22,423 bases of DNA. It comes from Gonium pectorale. Its lineage: Eukaryota; Chlorophyta; Chlorophyceae; Chlamydomonadales; Volvocaceae. Both the position numbers and the translations under genes were made by a program. How positions within the stretch are numbered: position 1 is the stretch's first letter; each line of letters starts with the position of its first letter. Below are positions 10,508-21,600 of the stretch, piece by piece. The DNA is taken from assembly GCA_001584585.1 (NCBI GenBank), contig LSYV01000024.1:1232345-1254767 (forward strand), written 5' to 3'. The notes beneath the pieces were generated by a model, which ran no database searches, was not told where the DNA came from, and saw only the letters and a list, made by a program, of their open reading frames with translations.

Positions 10508-10786
10508 TTGCGAGGCTGCGAGGGCTCGAGGTTGCCGCGTGGTATTTGGGCTGCTGCATGGGAGCAGAACGGCCGCCTGCTGCCGCTGGGGCCGGTTGTA
10601 AGGCGCTGCTGCTGCAGGGGGCTAGGAGGGGACCCTGGCATGTGTATGCGACCCATGCGTGGTGGAACTGTACCTGTGGCAAGGGTAGATGGAGGGCCCG
10701 TCTGCTCGTATACCTCGCCCGCCATGCCCTGTACTCGGCGCCCTGCTGGAAACATCACACCCTCGGGTGTGTATGTCCGTAGAGGC

Positions 10787-10806
10787 NNNNNNNNNNNNNN
10801 NNNNNN
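10787..10806. other. Assembly gap (20 N)
   Basis: Twenty consecutive N bases. The true missing length is not known from the sequence, so distances across this point are unreliable. Confidence 0.99.
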
Positions 10807-11405
10807 CTTTTTTTAGATGCGTAGGCTTGGCACGCAGACACGGTTTTGTTGTGGGTGGAAGTTATTTAGTGGCGTAGGAGCTAACTGCCCGGTAATTCAC
10901 GTCGTGTGAGGGATGGTATGGGCTTCAAAACAAGCTCAGGCATATGGGCACGTACGGACTTCAACGCGTACGATACGGGCGGACACCCGCGCACCTGTCG
11001 CACGGCGCTCCGGAACCTGAACTGGCTCGTCCAGCTGACCCACAGGGCGGAAGTGCAGCCATCCGTTGGCATCGCAGTCGAACACGAACGCTTCAGAGGA
11101 CTTACTTTCAAGCAAGTCAAGCTGTTTCCAATACCCACGTCAACCGCATAGAGACTTCTTTTATCTGTACCGCTATACCAGCAGCCATACAATATCCTTG
11201 TATCATTTAGTGCAGCCGGGACGTTCAAAGGCATAGCCTGTCGCCCCTGTCACTCCTGGCATTTTGCTCTCTTTATAGTACTCAACAGCAAGGATGGAAG
11301 ATGGGGAAGGGAGCTCAAGCGGGAGATCGAAGTGGGTGGACGCGGCATGCCGAATGTGAGAACGCGGGGCGGGGGCAAACCTGCCTGCTGGAACCCCGAT
11401 GCAGG

Positions 11406-14315
11406 ATGCTTCCACAAACGTTGGTCCTTGACCATGTGTCGCCAGCGACACGGTTGCTGGAGAAGCGACGGCAAATGTTCGAGGTGCAGGAGGCGCTGGA
11501 AGCGCAGAAGCAGGACTTCAACCGAAAAGAGGAGGTTTTCAAGCGGAGAGAGGAGGCGCTAAAGCTAAAGGACCTGGAGCTGCAAGAATCGCTCATCCGT
11601 TTCAGTAAATTTCTCCAGGAGAATGACTCGAAGCGTGCGCGAGCAGAGAAGAAAGCGGCAGATGAAATTAAAGCCCGGTTACAGAAGGAGAAGGAAATTG
11701 AGCAGCTAACGGAGGTGCTGGAGGAGCTGAAGTCTGAGAAGGAGCGCATCCTGGAGGTGCTCGAAAAGAACATGAGGTGGGGTGGACAGCAAGCGTCGAG
11801 GGGGCTTGCGGGGGCCTGGGGGGCTGTCTGGTGGTGGACTGCATGTGACGGAGTGGCATGTGGCGCCTGGGCGTGGCTTCGTACCTATAAACGCTGCCAG
11901 CGAGGCACAGGTGGGCTGCATACCCGGACCTGTGGTTGTGACATAGGTCGCGGTCATCTTGACTGCTGTATCCAGATTACAGAACCCAGTGCTTTGGCGC
12001 CCGCTAGAGCCCCTCCCGGGCCGCACGCTCAGGAGTCAGTCGGCGCCCTGGGGCTCACGCCAGTGCATTGCAGGCGCGGCGTCTGCACAAGCACCGTGCA
12101 TTGCATGCCGCGGTCCCGGCCCATCCCGTCCTTCCTCCCATCCAGTTCATACGCCCAGGCACCATATTGTGACACTTGTCCCTCGTGCTCCCGACCGGCT
12201 TCCGACTCTCGAAGGCTTCACGTTTCGGCATGCTCCTTCCCCTCAAACCCCAACCCCGCCCAACTACCATGCGCACGTACCACGGCTACCTAGGAGTGCG
12301 TTCCACGAACGTGCCATTGCGTACTGGGAGGCTCCAGACCCGCTACTGCGCCCCTTCCCCTCTTTCCCAACTAACCTGTCCCTTCACCCTAAGCCACGAA
12401 CCCAAACCCTGCCCCACGCAACACCACACACCAAAGCGTAGAGCACGACATAGCAGCAAGCGCTCAATCCCCATGTTTCCACCACGCAAACACTCCCCCG
12501 GCCCGCGCACCTCCGTTGGGCTTTTCGCTAAGGCGTTCGTGCTGGCACCCTGACGATCGTTACCATCGCCTCCTCACCAACCCGCCCGCCCGGCTGCCCC
12601 CAACCCTGGCCCCCACCCCGGCCCTCTCCGCCTGTCGCCCGCCCAGGTATCAGCACTACCTGGAGTCGGTGCTGGAGGTGGCGGACGAATACCAGGAGGT
12701 GTCGGACCTGCTGCTGCGCCACGCCACGCTGTCCGCCACCAACGCCGACCTGAAGGACCACCAGCGCCGCTGCAGCGAGCTGGCTGAGAAGGTGCGCACG
12801 GAGCTGCAGATCTACGTCAAGCAGAAGACGGACGAGATCCTCAACCTCAACAACCAGGTGGGTTTGGGCTGTGCGGGGTACTCGACACCGAACACGTTGG
12901 ACCCAGCCATTGTAGGGTTTTAGGGAGGGACCTGGCGGCGTGCGGCGCGAGGTTCTAGACACCAAACATGAAAGAGCAGACGATATACGGCGCAAAGGAG
13001 GGTGAGAGGACCTTGGTGCACTCTCAGTACCAAAGTTGGAATGTGGGGCTGAAGGACGGGTGAATGACAACACCCAACTAATAGGTACTCGTCAAAGCCA
13101 GAACAGCCATGGGCGGAGAGTTGGGTGGGGTCCTGAAGCTCGGCAGCCAACGGTATAGGTGTCGTTGGGGCTGGATGCGGGCGACTTAAGAGAGAGTGCA
13201 AGGTGCCCTAGCTGAATGTGGAGACGTCGCAGGCCTTGGAGGCCACCGCAGGGCGACCGGGGCGGAGGGCCTTCGCCCCTTGCGGGAGTACCTGAGGCTG
13301 GTACCTCGGCTGCTGGGGATGTGACGGCGGCGGCTGTGGCGGCTGCAGCCCCTTCGGGGCGAGAGGGGGACGCTGTGGGCCCCGTGCGGTCGGGGCCCTC
13401 CACGCTGCGTTGGCCGCCGAGCGACCTGCCACGGGCACTGCAATGCGAGGCCAGGCCAGGGGACTTGGTCGCGCCTCTGCCGCCATCAGCTTGTTCCCTG
13501 GTGTCCTGGTCAGCGGCCGTACCAGCAGCGCCTGCCCCGCACGTAGGTCAAGTACACAGGCGACTTACCCCACGCCCTCACCCCATACCCCAACCCCGCG
13601 CTGCCCCGCCGCAGGTGGCCAAGCTCAAGACGGAGCTGGAGGGCTACGAGGCGGAGGCCATGGTGCAGGAGGCAAAGAAGGATTCGAGTCTGCAGGTGCG
13701 GCAGGGAGCAGGGCGGCTGGTGGCCAGAAGGGGAGGCCTTGAGCCGGATGGGATGGGCTTGGCCCATGTGCTACGGCTATTGACGGCGCCGGATGGTTGC
13801 AGCACCGGGGATGGTGCAGGGCGCGGGACGCACACGCGGTGTATCGTAATGGCCATGGAGAGGGGCATCGGTACGTCCTAGCTTCATTGCATCGGCATAC
13901 GCAGCGTGCGCGGCTTCCGGTACTGTGCCTTCTTCGTGCCGCCGTTGCGGCGCAGCAAGGGGCGGTCAGCAGGACGCCCGTACAAGCGGCACCTCGCTCC
14001 CCGAGCCCCCAGGGTCCCACTTTTCAGCTCCTGAATGACGAGCAACCGGGAAAGAGTCACCAACCCTCCAACCATTTGCCAACCGCCCCGCAGATCGCCA
14101 GCCAGCGCACGCTCGAGTACGGGCAGGTGGTGCTGTCGGCCGACAACATCTTCAACCGCTGCCGCTCCAAGTCCTCTATCGGCCACCCCGCCGAGTCCAA
14201 CCCGCTGCACCAGCTGGACGTCATCGGCAACTTCGTGTCCGACCTGGGCGCCATCATCAAGCAGTTCAAGCTCGACCAGGCCAAGCGCTCGTCGCTGACG
14301 CGCGCCGAGGATTGA
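11406..14315 (+). CDS. CFAP73: Coiled-coil axonemal protein of the CCDC42/CFAP73 family (probable FAP73/MIA2)
   Basis: In Chlamydomonas, FAP73 (MIA2) pairs with FAP100 (MIA1) in the MIA complex, which regulates inner-arm dynein in cilia. Exons are 11406-11776, 12647-12857, 13615-13695 and 14094-14315, with GT..AG ends and matching phases, giving 294 residues; human family members are about 310. Seen: SPATRLLEKRRQMFEVQEAL (about 12-31), a heptad-rich Lys/Glu helix including FSKFLQENDSKRARAEKKAA, then KNMRYQHYLESVLEVADEY across the first junction, KQKTDEILNLNNQVAKLK across the second, and C-terminal HQLDVIGNFVSDLGAI. LLEKRR, KFLQENDSKR and YQHYLESVLE are the DUF4200/CCDC42 signature. It could be another CCDC42 paralogue. 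The start is uncertain: ATG 11301 is in the same open frame, and an upstream exon is possible. Confidence 0.8.
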
Positions 14316-15207
14316 GCCGGCTGTGATCCCTCCCACCCCCCTTCGTGCGGCCGGCCGTGGATGCGGGGAGGGCGGCGAGCCGACCGGCAACCGGGGCTGA
14401 ATGGGGGTGAGGGGGAGGGGGGGCGGCGTTGCTGTCCCGCGCTGTGTTGGGCATGTGCATATTGGGGGACGCGCCTCGTGTACAACATCGGTGCACCCAG
14501 CAGGGTGTCACGATTAGGGTTGCGCAACTTGGCAGCCGGACATGAAGGCCGCAGTCAAACGCACTTCGTTCGCGGAGGCCAACGGGGGGCCGACCGGTCA
14601 CGCGCACAGAGGACCGGTGGCTTGGTTCGCGATGGAGCAGGCTGGGGACGGGCGGATGGTGGGGTCTGGGGTGGTGGAGGCGACATCGGTTGCGGTCCGC
14701 GCGGTTGCGGTTGCGGTCCTTGCAGGTCAGCAGCAGGCCGCCGCCGCCATGCCACTGCGACCCTGTACGGTAGGGGGTGCCTGCGAGCCTTGTGGGGCAT
14801 ACTGACGGAGCTCGTGGCGTCCAACGGTTACGGCTGACCCGGGCTTCGCTTCACGTTTGGGTCAAGGTGCACAGCGGATGACGTAGGCTATGACGGGCTT
14901 GTGCGGTGGAGTCCGCTGTGTCCCGTCTCAAAAGCCGACGAGTTGTTTAGAGCTCATGCTCAGGCTGATCCTGTACGGCCCTGTGAAATCACAGCGTGTG
15001 GCGACCCTGTGACGGTTATGCGCGTTGGGCTCTGTCCCAAACACTTGGACATGGCCTGCCTCACCTTTTAGGGTCCTGTTCCTTACCAATGAAAGCGCGT
15101 GTTGGGGCTATACTTCTCCGTAGGCAGGTTAGGTAGGACGCTAGGGCTTTTGAGGGCATGCTCCAATCAAGAGGCACTTCAGGTGCAGACGGTGTCAACA
15201 GAGGTGT

Positions 15208-15212
15208 TGTAA
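15208..15212 (+). terminator. Candidate TGTAA polyadenylation signal for the CFAP73-like gene
   Basis: First plus-strand TGTAA after the stop at 14313-14315, about 890 nt downstream, which is within the range of long 3' untranslated regions in these algae. Confidence 0.4.
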
Positions 15213-15768
15213 GAACTCGTCCGAAGTTAAACCCCGGCTCTCTTACAACGCCGGGGACGTCCGGCGGGTCCATCAGGTCACGTAGGCCACGAAATCTGCT
15301 CGCACAGCCTTGTTGTCTTCCACCGGCAGCCAAAAGCACCACGACGCGATCAACTGGGGGACCATGGGTTGAGTTGTCGCGCTCCCCACATCCCCCTCTC
15401 GTGCCAACCAACTACTGTACAACCGACAGCGCCGGGGCACCTCCTCCCAAGGACAGTCTTCCCCTACGGTACTCAGCACGTACACCAGGGCTGCGGCGGA
15501 GCCTGAGCCCCAAGCGCCAGCCCGTAAACCGTTGTAAGCCCGCTGCATAACCACGCAAGGCTCTGGCATGCGCGCGATTTCAAAGAATTGCGCAGATGCC
15601 GAGGAGCGCTTGCGGCAAATCAAAACTGGACAGGCACGCGGGGAAAAGCGCATGTTGTTAAACTGGGCGCCAGCACGACGCCCAACACGTTTGGGTGACG
15701 CAGCTTGACGCCAACATGGGACAGGGCACACGTGTGTTCGTCGTACACACAGGGTATAATGATACAAC

Positions 15769-15773
15769 TTACA
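15769..15773 (-). terminator. Candidate TGTAA polyadenylation signal for ATG8
   Basis: Minus-strand TGTAA in the context GTTGTAAGTTG, about 515 nt past the ATG8 stop and the first such motif downstream of it. Confidence 0.45.
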
Positions 15774-16286
15774 ACTAAGACATACATCCGCTCAGCTCGA
15801 GCCCCGGTGCATCGACACCAGCACGGCAACGAACACGACGGAAGCGCAAACGTGCACAGCAGGGCCGTCACACCGTATCAGTTCCCTGTAACGAGCGCAG
15901 ACGCCCGCGAAAGAATTTAGGGGTAACGCAGCCTAAGCGCTGTTCTTGACCGCAGGGCCCCCCTGCGCCGTAGGCGCGGGCAGAGCCGTCAGGGGCCGGC
16001 GCCAACCCTCACCCGCCTGCAGGTGTGCAGCCCCGGGGAATGCTGTGCGTCGGCCCCAACCAAGTCAACCGCGTCAGCACGATCACTCTTATTGCGGTAA
16101 GCCCCTCATACTACTGACACGGGAACCGCGCCGCGTCCACCGATTCCCGACGTCCCGTCTCCTGCACCGACCCGCAAGCCCAACTCCCTTGCACAAGAGC
16201 CGGTGCCGCGCCTCTGTGACCTGCGGGCTGCACACCAATACAGCAGCTCCGTCAACGCAGCGCCGCTGCCACAGCCGAAGACCCGC

Positions 16287-17843
<1,557 letters not shown>

Positions 17844-18646
17844 TGCGCTAGGTTGACAGGGGTCAGCAGGCGCGGCTTGTTTCAAAGTTGTCCGTGAGAT
17901 AAGCAAAAAATGTCTTTGCTGGCGCGAGACCTCAAACCAACGTAGGCAGCAGGGTAATGCTGGCCTGAGGGGCACTGTGGGCAGGTGCATCGCTCATATC
18001 AGCCGTACAGTTCGTTGTTTCCGTTAGACCAGATACATCAGCTGCTTGGCCAATCACCTTGATATAGCGTTGGACTGTCAGTTAGAGATTTTACATATGA
18101 TTACGCAGGGTCGGGGTGTTTCGTCTTGCTTGCACCGAGCTCGCTCTCCCCGCGGAGCCGCTCTTCCCGCCCTAACCCCGAGGTGAACACGCATCCAGTA
18201 TTGACTCAAGTGCATGCTAGCCGAAAAACGTGCCTTGTGCACGCCAAACCACAGCATCCTACCACGCCGCATGGCCGGTCGCACTTGTGCATGGCCAGCA
18301 TCCTGCCCAGAAAATGCGGAGCCGGAAGCTTGGAGCTTCTTAAGCCTAAAGGCATCCGCACACGCCGGCCCCGGGCACTGGGCACATCTCGCGTCACCCA
18401 CATGGCCTTGCGGAATCCGGCACAGTACACTCACGGAAAGTCGCCCCCCTTATCTACCCCGCATCCAGGGCGCCCTCACCCCTAGCCCTCCTATTATCTC
18501 AACCCCACACCAACCCCCCTCCGCTCCTCTTCGCACCACCCGCGCACCCCTCCCCCCATCCTCCCGCCCCGCCCCTTCAACCCCGCCCAACCCCCCTCCC
18601 CGTCGCCAGGCTCCCGCGCAGCAGCCGCGCCGCTGCGCCAGGCGCC
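17844..18646. promoter_or_regulatory. Putative divergent promoter region between ATG8 and the 2-hydroxyacid dehydrogenase
   Basis: About 800 nt separate the two start codons, which point away from each other. The interval should contain both promoters and 5' untranslated regions. Its right part, about 18484-18606, is a nearly purine-free C/T tract on the plus strand just upstream of the dehydrogenase ATG. I see no convincing TATA box. A minus-strand TGTAA at about 18092-18096 has no obvious gene. Confidence 0.4.
18484..18606 (+). repeat. Long pyrimidine (C-rich) tract upstream of the dehydrogenase start
   Basis: Over roughly 120 nt the plus strand is mostly C and T with runs such as CCCCTCCCCCCATCC. 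It ends about 40 nt before ATG 18647. It could be core promoter, 5' untranslated region, or the tract of a 5'UTR-intron acceptor (GCGCCAG just before GCGCCATG). Confidence 0.6.
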
Positions 18647-21600
18647 ATGTCCGGCTCCACCGCACCGCCGCCGCAGTCCGGCGGCCACGCCAACCTGCTC
18701 ATCGTGTCGGGCCCCGACTCCCCCGAGCTCTCTGTCCTGCAGCGGCTGCCGGCCGGGGTGACCGTGGTGGCCACCGGCCGCACGCCCGAAGACTTTGCCC
18801 ACCTTAGCCCCCAGCAGTGGGAGAGCGTCAATGTACTGCTCAACTGCGGGGTGGGCAAGAACGCCGGGAAGCGGGACGACATCCGGGTGCGTTATGGGGT
18901 AGCACGGGCTCGAGCGGGGGTCGCAACAGCGCGGGAGGCTGGGGGGGGGGGTATACGCAGTCCGTGGGGGTGGAGGGGGCATGGCAGGCATCGGGATTGT
19001 GTGGGCCAGTGGCGGCTGTGCAGGCGCGCGAGCTGGCAGGCGGCGTTGGACGGCGCTTCTGCCAGTTGGCTGCGGCGTGCACGGTGTGTTGGGGCATGGC
19101 GAGGAGGACGGTGGAGGGATTGCCTCGGCAGGCGGGACGGGGCGGTGATGTGGTTGCGTCAGCGGCACGTCGTTCCTGTGAACGTTGTAGGGGTTCACCC
19201 ACAACATATCCAGCGCAACCCGCTCGGATCCCCTTCGCCCCGCCCTCGCCCCGCCAGCAGCCTGCGCTACGCCCCCGATCCGACCACGCCTCCCCGCCCC
19301 ATTCGCGCCGCCCCTCCCTTCCCCCCGCCCGCCCTGCCCCTCCGACCTTCCCACCCATTCCAGGCCCTGTGGCCCCGTCTGCCCAACCTGGTGTGGATGC
19401 ACAGCGCCAGCGCCGGCCTGGAGCACCTGCTGTTCCCTGAGCTGGTGGAGGGGCCCGTGGTGCTCACGAACGCTAAGGTGCGGCCTCCTCCCGCACGGGC
19501 GAGGGGGGACCACAGGGGCACGGCACGGGTGTGCCGTCCGCGCGCAGAGGGGGCGGGTGCTCACGCCGGGTGTGTGTACAACGTATGCGATACGCGGGGC
19601 GCGTGTGTGTATATATATATATATATGCGCCTCAGTACCAGTGGATACACACACATGTATATATACATCCACTGGTGCTGAGGCGCGGGGCGTGGGCGTT
19701 GATGTGCCGTGCCGTGGCGCTCCACGGACGCTATGAAGGCGAGCGATGGGGCGTACGGGCACGAGAGGCAAGGCTAGGGGAGCAGGGCGTGACCCGCAAG
19801 GGGCGCTGGGCGCACCGGTGATGTCATACCGGTGATGTCATACCGGTGATGGGGGAGCCCGGGGCGCTCAGCGGCTGTAGAGGGGGGGCGCAGTGGTTGC
19901 GAGGGCACACCCCTTTCCCGTCGCGAGCCCATCAACAGCCTGCAAAGCAGCGTCAAAGGCCCCGAGAACGAGCTCCTGCGGACTGACAGGTGCGGGATAA
20001 ATGCCGTCTGGCGCGGACTGACAGGAGCGGGGTAACCTGCAGTCCCTGATCCCTTCTCTCCTGCCGCCCCGGCCCGGCCCGGCCACCCCACGTACGCGCC
20101 CCTCGCGCCGCGCCCCTTGTGCGCCGACCCGTCGGCCACAGGGTGTGTACAGCCACAGCCTGGCCGAGTACTGCCTCACCGCGTGCAACTGGTTCGCCAA
20201 GGACCTGCCGCGACTCCGGAGACAGCAGGTGCGGGGGTGGTGGGGTGGCGGGGCGGCGCGTCCCGGGGGGGGGGAGATGCGCTTTAGGGAGGGAGGGAAA
20301 GGGGGAGAGGGCTGGGAGGTGGGGCTCACGGGGCGGGAACGGCTGCCTTGTGGTGGCGGTGCATCGGGGGGGGGGGGGGTTGAAGGGGAAAGGGGAATGA
20401 ACAACGACGCGGGGGGCGGGAGTGAGCAAATGAACAACGACGCGGGGGTGGGGGGTGGGGGGGAGTGAGCGCCGCAGCGGCCGCCCGTGGGTCCCTTTCG
20501 AGACCTGCTGGCCTGCGGCCTGTGGCTTGCGCGCGGGAAGGACGGCTGCGGCAGCGGCGCAGGAACGGAACTGCTCGCGCTGCGCTCCTCATAGAGGACA
20601 CAACGCCGCATCCTGGCACGGCGCGGGGAGGGGAGACGGTTGAAGGGAACGGGGAATGAAGAAGGACGAGCCGGGCGCCAGCAGCGTATGTCCCGTCCGG
20701 CGGCCAAGCCGGTCCTTGCCTCCTTTTGCCTGCTCCTGAAGGTGTCGGCGATCCGAAAGTCGGGGGAGGGGGTTAATGAAGAAAGGGAAACGGGTCGCGT
20801 CGGGGGAAGGGGTGCACGGCCGAGACGCAGGAGCGGGCGTCACACGGCTCAAATGGCGGGTGACGGCGCGTTTTACATCACGGCTGGCGCTGCTTTGGGG
20901 TTTGGGCGGCATATGCCCGCTCACCACCGCCGTCTTCGGTACCTTTCACACCCTCCCCCTTCCCCTCCTCCTACCCTCCTCCTACGAAGGCGGCCGCCCA
21001 GTGGGAGCCGTACGACGTGGAGGAGCTGCGCGGCAAGACGCTGGGCATCATTGGGTGGGTCCCCCAGCCCGTTGATACCCAACCCCTTCTATCGACCACC
21101 ACCACCCACCTTCCCTGCAGCCGTAGGACGCTTTGCAACCCTCTGCCCCTCACAGCTGGACAGCTGGCATGCGATTGGCCCATGGGGGGGGAGGCTGCGA
21201 GTCGACTCCGGGAACCCTTTCAGTGTCAGTCTGAAGGATAGTGATGGGATGCGCCTCCGAGGTCCCTAGTGAGAATGCCTCCAATTCCAATGGCCCCCCT
21301 CCCCCCGCAGCTACAGAGACACCGGCCAGGCGCGCATTTGCAGCGCTTCCGCACCCCCAAACACCATCCCCGCTCCCCACCCCCAGCAGCTGCAACCCTC
21401 TGAATCATCTTCTGACATTGATGCAACAACCCTCTGCTCCCCGCCCCCCGCAGCTACGGAGACATCGGCCAGGCGTGTGGCCGCATCGCAAAGGCCTTCC
21501 GCATGCGGGTCGTGGCGCTGAGGCGGCGGACGGAGCTGTCGGAGGAGGAGAAGGCGGCGGGCGTGGTGGTGAGCGGTGTGCGGTGTTCGAAGGGAGCCGG

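Larger units (their letters stand above)
9779..11400. other. Region with no recognised gene, including an assembly gap
   Basis: No frame on either strand gives a recognisable protein. A TGTAA at 10094-10098 could be the old 3' end of the ankyrin-like gene. A TTTATAGTA box at 11271-11279 lies upstream of the coiled-coil gene. An unrecognised open frame of about 80 codons runs from 10906 to 11151; it could be an upstream exon of that gene, but nothing supports this directly. Confidence 0.45.
14316..16286. other. Convergent 3' region between the CFAP73-like gene and ATG8
   Basis: The two flanking genes end facing each other, so most of this interval should be their 3' untranslated regions. Candidate TGTAA signals lie at 15208-15212 (plus) and 15769-15773 (minus), so the two transcripts would not overlap if both are used. 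No other coding exon is evident on either strand. TTTTAGGG occurs once near 15066 but is not repeated. Confidence 0.55.

Noticed and set aside
15066..15073. TTTTAGGG, the Chlamydomonas telomere repeat unit
   Set aside because: Single copies only (another near 12917), not tandem; expected by chance.
18494..19771. 425-codon minus-strand ORF
   Set aside because: It is antisense to dehydrogenase exons 1-2 and crosses simple repeats; composition only.
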